64,000 nt of DNA from DATFVJ01 sp963851085 (GCA_963851085.1 CAWKNX010000017.1:46036-110035), one strand, 5' to 3'; shown: positions 1-8,722, numbered from the stretch's first letter. Numbers and translations: made by a program. Notes: generated by a model from the sequence alone, not told the origin.

Positions 1-218
1 CGAGCCGCGAAATGTGAATCCGGGGTGCCGACGCTGTCCGCGAGGTGGAAGGCAACACCGCTGGTGGCGCTAGCGCGAGTCATCAGCGGGCCCCGCGCGG
101 TCATAGAGCCAGGGCATGTACGGAACCTCCATGCGCGAGAACCGGGAGAGCCCGTGCCCGCCCGTCCGGCTGATCACCGGGCGGGCCGCTCAGGGAACGC
201 CGAGGCGGTAATCCTGGG

Positions 219-674
219 ATGAACGGACGCGGGCAGTCGGACGGCCTCGTAGTACCTGCGAACCCGCCGAACAAGGCCGTGACTGCGGTCACGGGCGCGG
301 AGGCGGGGGAGGAAAGGGGGCCGGCCAAGGGGAACACGGCCGGTGAAACACGCCCCGGACGCAGTGCCGGGCCTGGCGTGTCCAGTGAGCTGGGCCGTGT
401 GCGCGAGGTTGCGCAACGGGATAAGGATGCGCGGTTCACGGCGCTGCTGCACCATGTCACCCTGAGCCGTCTGCGGTGGGCCTACTGGGCGATCAGCCCG
501 AAGGCTGTGCCGGGGGTGGACGGGGTGAGGTGGGCAGCCTACGGGCAGGACCTGGACGTTAATCTCCGGGATCTGCACGTGCGGGTGCAGCAGGGGCGCT
601 ACCGGGTGAGCCCATCCCGGCGGGCTTACATCCCGAAGGCGGACGGGCGGCAGCGGCCGCCCGGCATAGCCACG
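219..674 (+). pseudogene. Group II intron reverse transcriptase/maturase, N-terminal piece
   Basis: Encodes the first ~152 residues of an LtrA-like reverse transcriptase: an N-terminal leader, then the RT-0/RT-1 region with KAVPGVDGVRW, VSPSRRAYIPKADG and the conserved RPPGIAT. In intact proteins this last motif continues directly into LEDKIVQRA. Here it stops after the Ala-Thr codons GCC ACG (669-674), where element 1 begins, and 12 bases later the frame closes. The continuation is found 2.95 kb downstream at 3634. The fragment lacks the catalytic YADD box, which is in the third piece, so it is non-functional on its own. Confidence 0.85.
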
Positions 675-708
675 GAGGCGGCATAGTGCCGCATCGTCCA
701 GTGATCCT

Positions 709-945
709 TTGGGTTTCGTTGTCGTCACCCATCCGTTCCATCCGCTGACGGGCCAGCGGCTGGAGGTCTTGTTCGCTAAGCGGCGGGCCGGTGCCACAGT
801 GTTCGTCTGCGCGGGCGGTGCCTGCGGGTCGATCACGCTGCCGGAATCGTGGACCGGCCGGGGGGAGCCGCCCGGGACTGGCCGGCTGTCGGCCGAGGGG
901 CTCGCAGCACTCGGCGCTGTGACACGCGCACTGCAGGGTCGTTGA
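709..945 (+). CDS. DUF5372-like small protein of the recombinase element
   Basis: A 78-residue product starting at TTG 709. It shows the pattern VTHPFHPLTGQ followed by a short beta-rich stretch and LPESWT, which I recognise as the DUF5372-type signature. An equivalent gene (RLTRPRHPFEGQPL ... IPAAWTDL) sits in element 2 in the same position relative to its recombinase, which supports a real conserved cargo gene. Function is unknown; linkage to large serine recombinases suggests an accessory role in element mobility. The start is uncertain because a stop lies just upstream and no strong ribosome site is visible. Confidence 0.6.
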   Translation: MGFVVVTHPFHPLTGQRLEVLFAKRRAGATVFVCAGGACGSITLPESWTGRGEPPGTGRLSAEGLAALGAVTRALQGR

Positions 946-978
946 TTGTCATGCCTGGCAGCGGCATACTCTTTTGTG

Positions 979-1341
979 ATGAAAGAGCAAAAGAACGAGA
1001 CCGGGACCGGCCTGGCGGGGATGCCGACGCGGCGGCTGCTGTCGCGGCGGCGCGCTCTGGCCGCGCGGCTGGGGGGCGCCGAGCAGGTGCTGTCCGGCTC
1101 GCTGACCGAGCAGACCCGGCGGTGCGGCAAGGCGGGCTGCCGGTGCGCCGGCGGCGAGCCGCACGGCCCGTATGCCTTCTTCGCCGCGAAGACCGCGGCC
1201 CGGGGCCGGCTGAGGTACGTCCCGGCGTCCCTGGCCGGGGTGGTGCGCCGGTACCTGCGCAACGGCGAGGAGATCGAGCAGCTGCTCGCGGAGATCTCGG
1301 CGATCAACGCCGAGCTGCTGGCCCGCAGAGAACTGCAGTAG
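979..1341 (+). CDS. DUF6788-like protein of the recombinase element
   Basis: About 120 residues from ATG 979 (a TTG at 946 is possible). The core has CGKAGCRC followed by HGPYAFF, the Cys-x4-Cys-x-Cys plus HGPY arrangement typical of DUF6788 proteins that accompany transposases and recombinases. A helical C-terminus with charged residues follows. It lies between the DUF5372-like gene and the recombinase in one direction, so the three are probably co-transcribed. The cysteines could bind metal, but this is inference. No function has been assigned to the family. Confidence 0.65.
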   Translation: MKEQKNETGTGLAGMPTRRLLSRRRALAARLGGAEQVLSGSLTEQTRRCGKAGCRCAGGEPHGPYAFFAAKTAARGRLRYVPASLAGVVRRYLRNGEEIEQLLAEISAINAELLARRELQ

Positions 1342-1429
1342 CCGGTGGACGCCGTCCTGTCCGGGCCCGCGCGGGCCGAGGCGGTGGCGGCGCTGGCCAA
1401 CATGACCATCTCGGCGCTGGGAGGCACGC

Positions 1430-3518
1430 GTGAACGGCGAGCACAAGATCACGAGCTTTCACCGGGAACGGACGGCGCTAATCTACCTGCGGCAATCCTC
1501 GATGGCCCAGGTCCGCGACCACACCGAGCCCGGCCAGGAGCCAGTACGGCCTGGCGGAGACGGCGGCCGGGCTGGGCTGGGCGCGCAGCGACATCGAGGT
1601 GATCGACACCGACCTGGGGATCTCCGGGAAGTGGGGGGTAGCCCGGGAGGGGTTCACCGAGCTGGTGACCCGGATGTGCCGGGGCGATGTCGGGGCGATC
1701 TTCGGGATCGAGATCACCCGGCTGGCCCGGTCCAATGCCGACGTGGCGCGGCTGGCGGAGTTCGCCCGGATCACCGGCACACTGCTGATCGATCCCGACG
1801 GCGTCTACGACCCTGCCGACGTGAACGACCGCGTGCTGCTGGGGTTCAAGGGCACCATGGGAGAGATGGAACTGCACGTGATGGCGCAGCGGCTGCAGGC
1901 CAACAAGCGCGCCGCGGCGCAGCGCGGCGAGCTGCGCACCCCGCTGCCGGTCGGCTACATCCACGACGACGCCGGCGATGTGGTGATCGACCCCGATGCC
2001 GAGGTCCAGGCCGCGGTCCGGGACGTGTTCGCGGCATTCGCCGCGTGCGGGTCGGCCTACGGGGTGGTCGCGGCGTTCGCCAGCCGCAAGTTCCCGCTGC
2101 GCGCCTACGGCGGGACATGGGCCGGTCAGCTGCGGTGGGGGCGGCTCACCCACGCCCGGGTCCTGGGGGTCTTGAAGAACCCGGGCTACGCCGGGGCGTA
2201 CGTGTTCGGCCGGTATGCCTCGTGCCGCACCGCCGGCCCGTCCGGCACCGTACACACCGCGATTGCGGAACGGCCCCGCACGGAATGGCCGGTGCTGATC
2301 AAAGACCACCACGAGGGATACATCACCTGGCCGGACTACCTGGCCAACGAGGCCAGGCTGGCGGCCAACCGGACCAACGCCGGAGCACGGCCGCCCCGCG
2401 AGGGCTGCGCGCTGTGCCAGGGGATCATCAGCTGCGGCAGCTGCGGCAAGCCGATGCGCACCAGCTACCACACCGATCAGCGGCCGTCCTATGAATGCAG
2501 CTCCTACCGCGACCGGCTGACCACGCCCGCCTGCCGGTCGGTCGCCGCCGCCACCGTGGACGACGCGGTCGCGCGCATGCTGCTGGACGCGCTCACCCCC
2601 GAGCAGGTCGCCCTGGCGCTGTCAGCCGCCGACGATGTGGCCGGCCGGCACCAGCGGGTCAGCCGGGCCGCCGAGCTGGCCGTGGAACGGGCCCGCTATG
2701 AGGCCGGCCGGGCCGAGCGCGCGTTCTGCCAGGTCGAGCCGGAGAACCGGCTGGTCGCCCGCAGCCTGGAAGCCCGCTGGGAGGACAGGCTCGCCGCCCT
2801 CGCCGAGGCCGAGCAGGCGCTGGACGCGGCCCGTGACTCCTTGCCGCCGCTGCCCAGCAGGGCCGACCTGGAGAAACTCGCCGCCGACCTGCCCGGCCTC
2901 TGGCACGCCCCGGCCACCAGCAGCAAGGACCGCAAGCGGCTGCTGCGCACCCTGATCGCCGACGTCACCCTGCTGCCCGAACCCGACCAGGCCAAAGTCC
3001 GCATCGGGATCCGCTGGCACACCGGCGCCACCGACGAACTGAGCGCAGCCCGGGCCATCCATCCCGGCACCGCCAAGCGCAGCCCGTCCCCGGCCATCGA
3101 GATGATCCGCCAGCTCGGCCCCGTCACGCCCACCGCCGAGCTGGCCGAACAGCTGAACGCCGCCGGGCTGACCACCGGGCACGGCCGCCCGTTCGACGTC
3201 AAGGCCGTCCAGTGGATCCGCCACGCCTACAACATCCCGGCCCCGCCACCGTATGCGGCCAGCGAGATCAGCGTCGCCGAGGCCGCCAGCCGGCTGGGCT
3301 GCAGCGCAGGCGTCATCTACTACTGGATCGAAGCCGCCCAGCTCAACGCCCGGCGCGGCCCCAGCAACCGGCTCTGCATCAGCTGGAACGATCAGGTCGA
3401 AGCCGCCTGCCGCCACCGCATCGCCGAATCCGGTCACCTCAACCCGGCCGCCCGCCGCACCAGGCCACCGAACAGGCCCCAGCGGCACGAGGCCGCCGTA
3501 ACTGTCGGCACTGCCTGA
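1430..3518 (+). pseudogene. Large serine recombinase of element 1, one frameshift
   Basis: The N-terminus from GTG 1430, with GGGAGG just upstream, has YLRQSS, the catalytic-serine motif of the resolvase/invertase fold. After about 37 residues the frame shifts near 1540, and from about 1541 the rest reads openly: TDLGISGK, the EITRLARSNAD catalytic helix region, GTMGEMELH, a recombinase domain, and a CxxC zinc ribbon at CGSCGK (about 2440-2460). A coiled-coil, and a C-terminal helix-turn-helix segment near VAEAASRLGCSAGVIYYW, follow. At about 690 residues this is a full-length large serine recombinase apart from the break, which looks like loss of a few bases between EPGQ and QYGLAE. Sequencing error or ribosomal slippage cannot be excluded. 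Confidence 0.8.
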
Positions 3519-3633
3519 CATGATCACACCAGCGAACCCGTGAATGCGGCCCTGGCCCGCGCAAACCCGCACCACGCCCGAACATCCCGACACGCGATTG
3601 CAGGAGGGGCAATATGAATCGTCCGTCGCCACG

Positions 3634-3827
3634 CTGGAAGACAAGATCGTCCAGCGTGCCGTGCACCGAGGTGCTGAACGCTGTTTACGAGGTGGGCTTC
3701 CTGCGGCTTCTCTTACGGGTTCCGGCCAGGGCGCAAGCCGCATCAGGCGCTGGATGCGCTGGCGGCCGGGATCATGAGCAGGAAGGTGAGCTGGGTGCTC
3801 GACGCGGACATCCGCGACTTTTTGGAT
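3634..3827 (+). pseudogene. Group II intron reverse transcriptase, middle piece
   Basis: Between the two inserted elements lies about 190 bases of RT sequence in three frames: LEDKIVQRAV, then TEVLNAVYEVGFL, then GFSYGFRPGRKPHQALDAL and WVLDADIRDFLD. Joined together these are the RT-2 and RT-3 blocks of a group II maturase, including the first catalytic Asp in ADIRDF. Two frameshifts within such a short stretch show that the gene was decaying independently of the insertions. It abuts element 1 at 3633 and element 2 at about 3828. Confidence 0.8.
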
Positions 3828-3862
3828 CCATGGTCATACTGCTCCTTTGCTGATTGCGGGGT

Positions 3863-6094
3863 TCAGAACAGCCCATCCTGGGGCTTTGGCACCTCGATAC
3901 GCAGGCCTTTCCTGCGCCCGGTGCGGGTGAGGACGGCGCGGAGCTCGCCGCGCTTGACCTTCTGCAATACGGTCTGGCGGGAGACGCCGAGCGCCTGGGT
4001 GGCGTAGGCGAGGGGGACCCAGCCGGCGGGTGTGTTATCGGTGAGCATGCCGCGGAGCTGGCCGGTGAGGCGGATCTGCCAGGGCGCGCCGGGGGTGATC
4101 TGCTCGCCGGCGACGAAGCCGTCGTTGAGCCAGCGCAGCAGGGTGGATGGCGCGATCTTAAGTTCGCGGGCGGCGTGCGGTCACGTTGAGCAGTTCTCCG
4201 TCGGCTGGGGCCTGGCCGGGTTTGTGGCAGGGGATGTGCCAGTGGGTGCGCAGTGAGGCGACTCTATTGGCGGTGAATGACAATCCGCGGGCGGTGGTGC
4301 GGTGCTGGCGGTTGAGGATCCCGGCGATCTGGGCGTCGGGGTAGTGCACGGCGAGGCGGCGGATCAGGCTGATGGTGTCCTCATCGGTGCGGATCTTGGG
4401 CTGCCGGCGGCGCAGCGGCACGGTCAGCTCGCTGATCGCGCCGCCCTTCCACCGCAGTACCAGGTTGGCGTGCGGGCGGGGATCGTCGCGGCGGGGCGTG
4501 ATGTTCACTTCGTCGAGCAGGGTGCGCAGCAGTTGCTTGCGGTCCTTGTCGGTGGTGGTGGGCGCGTCCCAGACCGCGCCAAGGTCGTCGCCGAGGGCCA
4601 AGATCGCGGCCCGTTCGCCGTCGGTGAGGGTCTTGGGGCGGGCGGTCTCGCGGCGGGCCAGCTCGGCCTCGGCGGCAGCGAGTTCGCGCAGGGCGTGTTC
4701 CCATTCGGCTTCCAGGCCGCGGGCGACCAGCCGGTTGTCGGGGTCGACGGCCCGGTACCGGCGCTCGGCTTTGGAGGCGTTGTAGCGGGCCTGCTCCACC
4801 TGGCGGCGGTGCTGCGCAAGGGCAGCGTCGTGGCCGTCTTCGAGCTGGCGGGCGGCGGCCAGGCACGCTTGCAGCGCGGCTGGTGCCAGCGCGGCGAGGA
4901 AGGCATCGGCGGCGGCGGCGTCGATGGCCTGCCCGCCGACGTCATGTGCCGGGCGCCACGGCCATCGACCAGCTCGGCGGGGCCCTGGCAGTAGTAGTTC
5001 GGCACGCATTTCGCCGGGCCCGTGTAGAAGATGGCGAGCTTGCGGCCGCAGGCCCCGCAGGTGGCCAGGCCCTGCAGCAGCGCGCAGCCTTCCCGCACCG
5101 CGCCGGTGCCCGGCTGACGGGCCTGGGGGCGGATGTTGGTGCCGATGCGGGCCTGGTTGGCCAGGTAGGTGTCCCAGTCGATGAACCCGGGATGATGATC
5201 GGGGATGAGGACCTCCCACTGGTCACGGGGCAGCCGCCGGCTCCGCAGGCGCAGCACGCCGCCCGGGTCAAGGTAGCGTTCCTTGCGGGTCCGCCCATAG
5301 ACATACGCCCCGGCATACGCCGGGTGGCTCAGCGTCGTGTGCACCGCGTGATAGGTCGGCTCCACCCAGGTGATCTCCGGCAGCACGCCGCCTTTGCCCG
5401 CGTAGGCGACCCGCTGCAGGGGCCAGCGCAGGCCCTGGCCGCGCAGCCACAGCCAGGTGGCGCGGACCGACCCGCACACGGCGAACCGCTCGAAGGCCGC
5501 GGCGATGACGCCGGTGACCGCCTCGTCGGGGTGGAAGCAGATCTGCCCGCCGGCCTCGCCCCAGATCAGGCCGACCGGCAGGCCGCGGCGCAGCTCACCC
5601 CGGGCGGCCTTGTTCTTGATGCCGCCCTCCAGCCGGGCCCGCAGCACGTGCAGTTCAGCCTCGGCCATGGTCCCCTTGATCCCCAGGACCAGCCGGTCGT
5701 TGAACAAGCCGGGATGGTAGACGCCATCGCTGTCTGCGACCAGCGTGTCGCAGGCCCCGGCCAGATCCAGCAGCCGGTACCAGGCCGCGTTGTCGCGGGC
5801 CAGCCGGGAGGCCTCCAGCGCCAAGATGATCCCGACCTGGCCCAGCGCCACCTCGGCGACCAGCGACTCGAACCCTTCCCGCTGCCCGAGCACCGATCCC
5901 GAGACCCCCAGGTCGGCATCGACGACCCGGATCGTCTCACGCGGCCAGCCCAGCTGCCGGGCACGGTTGACCAGGTCGTACTGGCGGGCGGTGGACTCGG
6001 TATTGCGCTCGAGCTGGGCCAGGGTGGATTGCCGGACGTAAATTACGGCCGCTCTCGACCGGTGGGAGGCGGTGATCTTGCCCGATTCACTCAT
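3863..6094 (-). pseudogene. Large serine recombinase of element 2, two frameshifts
   Basis: Begins at 6094 with the serine motif YVRQSTLAQ, then DADLGVSGS, EASRLARDN and GTMAEAELHV of the catalytic domain, and a recombinase domain with the zinc ribbon CGACGRK. The frame breaks near 4950, after GARHM, and resumes as AIDAAAADAFLAAL with a long coiled-coil. A second break near 4190 leads to ARELKIAPSTLLRWLNDG and GVSRQTVLQKVKRGELRAV, which look like paired helix-turn-helix segments. Overall length and domain order match the recombinase of element 1, though identity is modest, so they are relatives rather than recent copies. Inactive as read unless the breaks are sequencing errors. Confidence 0.8.
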
Positions 6095-6257
6095 CGCCGG
6101 TCTCCGCCTCCGCGGCCGTCGTCCCCGCCGCCTTGGCGATCAGGCCTGCCAGCAACGCGACCGCCGCGTCCACCCGCGGGGCGGGAAGCTGGCCGATGAT
6201 GGCCGGGGGTAGTGCCGGAACCTGGTCCGGCAGCAGACTGAGCTGGGCAGGCTGCAT
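6087..6257 (-). CDS. Small 56-residue protein preceding the element 2 recombinase
   Basis: ATG at 6257 is preceded by AAGGAGGACGACC, the best ribosome site in the element, and the stop overlaps the recombinase start by 8 bases, implying translational coupling. The product begins MQPAQLSLLPDQ and continues with a proline-rich segment and an alanine/leucine-rich helix. No known domain is recognised. Tight coupling suggests a partner or regulator of the recombinase, possibly a directionality factor; that is inference only. Confidence 0.6.
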   Translation of the reverse strand: MQPAQLSLLPDQVPALPPAIIGQLPAPRVDAAVALLAGLIAKAAGTTAAEAETGDE

Positions 6258-6570
6258 GGTCGTCCTCCTTGCGCGGTGACTTCCGTGCAGCCTGCTCCCG
6301 GCCATCCACGCCCCGGGCGGAAAGATCCCAAACCAGCACAGACAACCCCAGCAGGTCCGCCACCGATCCCAGCGTCGCCAGCCCGCCGCCAGCGTCCGTG
6401 CCGCGGGGTGGGAGTTCCAGGTCGGTCCAGGCCGCCGGGATCAGCCGCTTGGACCCGTCCGGCAGCACTACCAGCAGCTCCACCTCGCCGTGCCGTCGCA
6501 TGCGGCCCAGCACGCCCAGCGGCTGGCCCTCGAACGGGTGCCGCGGCCGGGTGAGCCTCACCGCGCTCAC
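6091..6570 (-). CDS. DUF5372-like protein of element 2
   Basis: From GTG 6570, which overlaps the preceding gene's stop as GTGA. The product starts VSAVRLTRPRHPFEGQ and has LPDGSKRLIPAAWTDLELP, matching the DUF5372-like gene of element 1 in motif order. The conserved part is about 100 residues; the frame then stays open through the next small gene and into the recombinase start, giving a low-complexity Arg/Gly tail. Such long same-strand overlap is unlikely, so the true end may be earlier with a frameshift near 6270. Confidence 0.5.
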   Translation of the reverse strand: MSAVRLTRPRHPFEGQPLGVLGRMRRHGEVELLVVLPDGSKRLIPAAWTDLELPPRGTDAGGGLATLGSVADLLGLSVLVWDLSARGVDGREQAARKSPRKEDDHAACPAQSAAGPGSGTTPGHHRPASRPAGGRGGRVAGRPDRQGGGDDGRGGGDRR

Positions 6571-6842
6571 CACCGCTCCCCCTCCACCACCACACGCAGC
6601 TCCCGGTGGCCACCAGCGTGCAGCACAGCGCGGGCGACCTCGGCGATGTTGCGCTCGTCCAGGCCCGGCAGCGCCGACCCCAGATCCACCGCCACCCCGC
6701 CGGCCATACTCGCGGCCAGCCGCAGGATCCGCCCCTCCCCGCCCGAGCACGGCAACCCGCCCGCCTCCAGCGCGGCCACCGCCGCCTCCCAATCGACGGC
6801 CGCCATTACCGCGCCATCGGTGATTCCCCGGCCGAATTCCAC
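6567..6842 (-). CDS. Hypothetical protein at the head of element 2
   Basis: Ninety-one residues starting MEFGRGITDGAV, with no recognised domain. It is alanine- and glycine-rich with a regular helix pattern (DWEAAVAALEAGG, NIAEVARAVLHAGG). The 4-base GTGA overlap with the DUF5372-like gene argues that it is translated. Element 1 has no visible counterpart. The 150 bases between this start and the element edge at 6994 hold no gene and should contain the recombination site and promoter. Confidence 0.45.
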   Translation of the reverse strand: MEFGRGITDGAVMAAVDWEAAVAALEAGGLPCSGGEGRILRLAASMAGGVAVDLGSALPGLDERNIAEVARAVLHAGGHRELRVVVEGERW

Positions 6843-6994
6843 GGCAATTTCCAGGAAATCCTCGCGGTAAAGCCACGAACCATGCCCGATCAGCAGCTCA
6901 ACCGCCGCCTCCGTGCACAGCAGGCCTTTCGCCCATGCCCGCAGCGCTGCCGCGAGGTCATCGAAGCACGTAGTAAGAAGGGGAGTCCTTCGGC

Positions 6995-7828
6995 CAGCTT
7001 GATCGGGGCTGGCTGATGAAGTTCCCCGGGCACCGGATCGCGGATAAGAGGGTCCTGCGGCTGATCGGTAAGTGGCTGGCCGCAGGGGTCATCGAGGACG
7101 GGAAATGGACGGAGAGCGGCAAGGGATCACCGCAGGGGGCATCGGTTTCGCCGCTGCTCGCTAACGTGTACCTGCACTACGTCCTGGACCTGTGGGCCGA
7201 CTGGTGGAGGCGGCGGCACGCGCACGGGGATGTGATCATCGTGCGGTTCGCTGATGACTTTATCGTCGGGTTTGAGCACCGGGATGACGCCGTGCGGTTC
7301 CTGACGGAGCTTCGGGAGAGATTTGCGAAGTCCGGGCTGGAATTGCACCCGGATAAAACCCGGCTGGCCGAGTCCGGGCGGCGCGCCGCCCGGGACCGGG
7401 CGGCCCGGGGAGAAGGGAAACCGGAGACGTTCGCGTTCCTGGGGTTCACGCACATCTGCGCGACCTCGCAGCGCGGGCGGTTCTGGATCAGGCGGAAAAC
7501 CAGCTCGAAACGGGTACGGGCCAAGCTTGCCGAGGTGAAAGCCGAGATCAGGCGGCGCCGGTGCCTGCCCATCCCTGAGCAGGGGAGATGGCTGGCCAGC
7601 GTGGTGCGCGGGCATCAGGCCTACTACGCCGTGCCCGGCAACTGCGACGCGGTGAACGCCTTCCGCACCCAGGTGACACGGCACTGGTACCAGGCGCTGC
7701 GGCGCCGCAGCCAGAAAACCCGGCTCACCTGGGACCGGATGAACCGCATCGTAACCCGGTGGCTACCCCCAACCCGCACCCTGCACCCATTCCCGGAGGC
7801 GCGCTTCGCCGCCACGCACCCAAGGTAG
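6995..7828 (+). pseudogene. Group II intron reverse transcriptase, C-terminal piece
   Basis: Resumes with QLDRGWLMKFPGHRIADKRVLRLI, then GSPQGASVSPLLANVYLHYVLD (RT-4), the catalytic FADDF box (IVRFADDFIVGF), HPDKTRLAE, FLGFTH, and the maturase X domain (RRCLPIPEQGRWLASVVRGHQAYY). The reading frame is open for 278 codons. No HNH endonuclease domain is evident at the end, as in bacterial class C introns, whose spread does not need one. It can be translated from ATG 7016 but lacks the N-terminal fingers, so it should be inactive. Confidence 0.85.
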
Positions 7829-7902
7829 GAGCCCAGTGCGGTAATCCCGCACGCTGGGATCTGTGCGGGGGGCCGCCCGCAAGGGCGGTCCCTACCGCGA
7901 CC
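7829..7902 (+). ncRNA. Group II intron domains V and VI
   Basis: Immediately after the maturase stop, GAGCCCAGTGCGG pairs with CCGCA-CG-CTGGGATC (7829-7862), forming the 34-base domain V hairpin. It has a TAATC loop, a two-base CG bulge and the AGC catalytic triad at positions 2-4. The next stem, GGGGCCGCCCGC with its partner, and CCTACCGCGAC resemble domain VI with a bulged branch-point adenosine and the 3' splice site near 7902. The active-site RNA is therefore well preserved although the protein is broken. Confidence 0.7.
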
Positions 7903-8065
7903 CATGCTTTGCTGCGGGATCAGTAGCCTTGGTGGCACGGGCGATGGTGATCGCCTCGAGAGGGGCTAGGTGCATGGACGAGGCGGCGATCAGCAACCAT
8001 GCGGGTTCACTCGGTCGGTGGCCGATCTGCTGCGTGGCGACTACAAGCAAGATGCGTAGCCCACA

Positions 8066-8722
8066 GTGAGTGCGCATCCTCGACGGACCCCGGACGGGAC
8101 AGAGCCCTCCTATTTCAGTCTGGGCGACTTGCCTGCGGACCTAGCTGCTGCGTACGGCAGTGCGGGGCGGCTCGCATGGGATGTGGAGACCAGTGGCTTG
8201 GACTGGCGGCAGGACCGGCTGGCTACCTGTCAGGTGTTCGCGGACGGCGTCGGCGCGAGCGTCGTCAGCGTGTCCGGGAGGAAGCCACAACATCTGATCG
8301 CCCTGCTTCAGAACCCGGCAGTAGAGAAGGTATTCCACCACGCGCCGTTTGACCTACGTTTCATGGTTCACACCTGGGATGTATGGCCGGTGTCAGTCCG
8401 CTGCACCAAGGTGGCTTCAAAGCTGGTGCAACCAGACGCGCCGCAGGAAGCGCACACCCTTCAGCACCTGGCGTGGCGGTATCTCGGCCTGCGATTGGAA
8501 AAAGGGCCTGTGCGTACCAGCGACTGGTCAGCACCCGAACTGACACCCGAGCAGATCGCCTACGCAAGCAGCGATGTCCTGCACCTGCTTTCTTTGCTCG
8601 ACGCACTTCAGGCCGCACTACGCGCGGCGGGCCTCGACAGGCTCTACGACGACTGCTGCTCGTTCCTTCCCGCACATGTATACCTTGAGACCAGCGGATA
8701 CCCGAACGTGTTCGCCTACTGA
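8066..8722 (+). CDS. DEDDy-type 3'-5' exonuclease (RNase D-like)
   Basis: A 218-residue stand-alone exonuclease domain from GTG 8066. Exo I is seen in WDVETSGLDW (Asp and Glu metal ligands), Exo II in FHHAPFDLRFM, and Exo III in IAYASSDVLHLL with the Tyr-x3-Asp pattern of the DEDDy class. It lacks the HRDC domains of RNase D and any polymerase domain. Family members trim structured RNA or single-stranded DNA 3' ends using two metal ions. It converges on the HIRAN gene with a 7-base overlap, so it is not part of that operon. Placement in an accessory island suggests a phage or defence-related role, which is unproven. Confidence 0.8.
   Translation: MSAHPRRTPDGTEPSYFSLGDLPADLAAAYGSAGRLAWDVETSGLDWRQDRLATCQVFADGVGASVVSVSGRKPQHLIALLQNPAVEKVFHHAPFDLRFMVHTWDVWPVSVRCTKVASKLVQPDAPQEAHTLQHLAWRYLGLRLEKGPVRTSDWSAPELTPEQIAYASSDVLHLLSLLDALQAALRAAGLDRLYDDCCSFLPAHVYLETSGYPNVFAY

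Larger units (their letters stand above)
669..3633 (+). mobile_element. Serine-recombinase element 1 inserted in the intron RT gene
   Basis: About 2.96 kb separates two halves of a conserved RT motif. The six bases GCCACG occur at both edges (669-674 and 3628-3633), and fusing the edges through one copy restores the reading frame GIAT-LEDK. This fits recombination by a serine recombinase at a short shared core. Cargo, in order, is a DUF5372-like protein, a DUF6788-like protein and a large serine recombinase, all on the plus strand. The recombinase-distal end carries AGGAGG followed by an ATG that reads outward into the host gene. Confidence 0.75.
3828..6994 (-). mobile_element. Serine-recombinase element 2 inserted in the intron RT gene, opposite orientation
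   Basis: About 3.17 kb of DNA with all genes on the minus strand separates ADIRDFLD from QLDRGWLMK, which are adjacent in intact maturases. The exact junction is unclear: only one to three bases (C, or CCA at 3828-3830 and 6994-6996) are shared, so a direct repeat is not demonstrated. Cargo, reading on the minus strand, is an unknown 91-residue protein, a DUF5372-like protein, a 56-residue protein and a large serine recombinase. Its recombinase-distal end, like that of element 1, has a purine-rich site and CAGTATGA pointing outward. Confidence 0.75.
1..7902 (+). mobile_element. Degenerate group II intron, interrupted by two serine-recombinase elements
   Basis: The span contains the three pieces of one group II intron reverse transcriptase (219-674, 3634-3827, 6995-7828) followed directly by a domain V/VI-like RNA hairpin pair that ends near 7902 in the motif CCTACCGCGAC. 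Removing the two inserted elements restores the expected protein order. The 5' end is not certain: a GTGCC at 26-30 could be the intron start, but it may lie further left or outside the window. Reading-frame breaks in the middle piece show the intron no longer encodes a working maturase. Confidence 0.75.

Noticed and set aside
174..1427. Long minus-strand open frame of about 417 codons
   Set aside because: It is antisense to the RT fragment and the element 1 cargo genes, has Arg/Pro-rich composition and no domain; it is a by-product of high GC.
2622..3743. Minus-strand frame of 373 codons opposite the first recombinase
   Set aside because: Composition is Gly/Ala/Val-rich without any motif, and the plus strand encodes a clear recombinase.
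4883..6199. Plus-strand frame of 438 codons opposite the second recombinase
   Set aside because: Mirror image of a well-supported minus-strand recombinase; no domain.
219..7828. Reverse transcriptase as a retron or diversity-generating system
   Set aside because: The protein has the maturase X domain and is followed by a group II domain V; there is no msr/msd RNA and no variable/template repeat pair.
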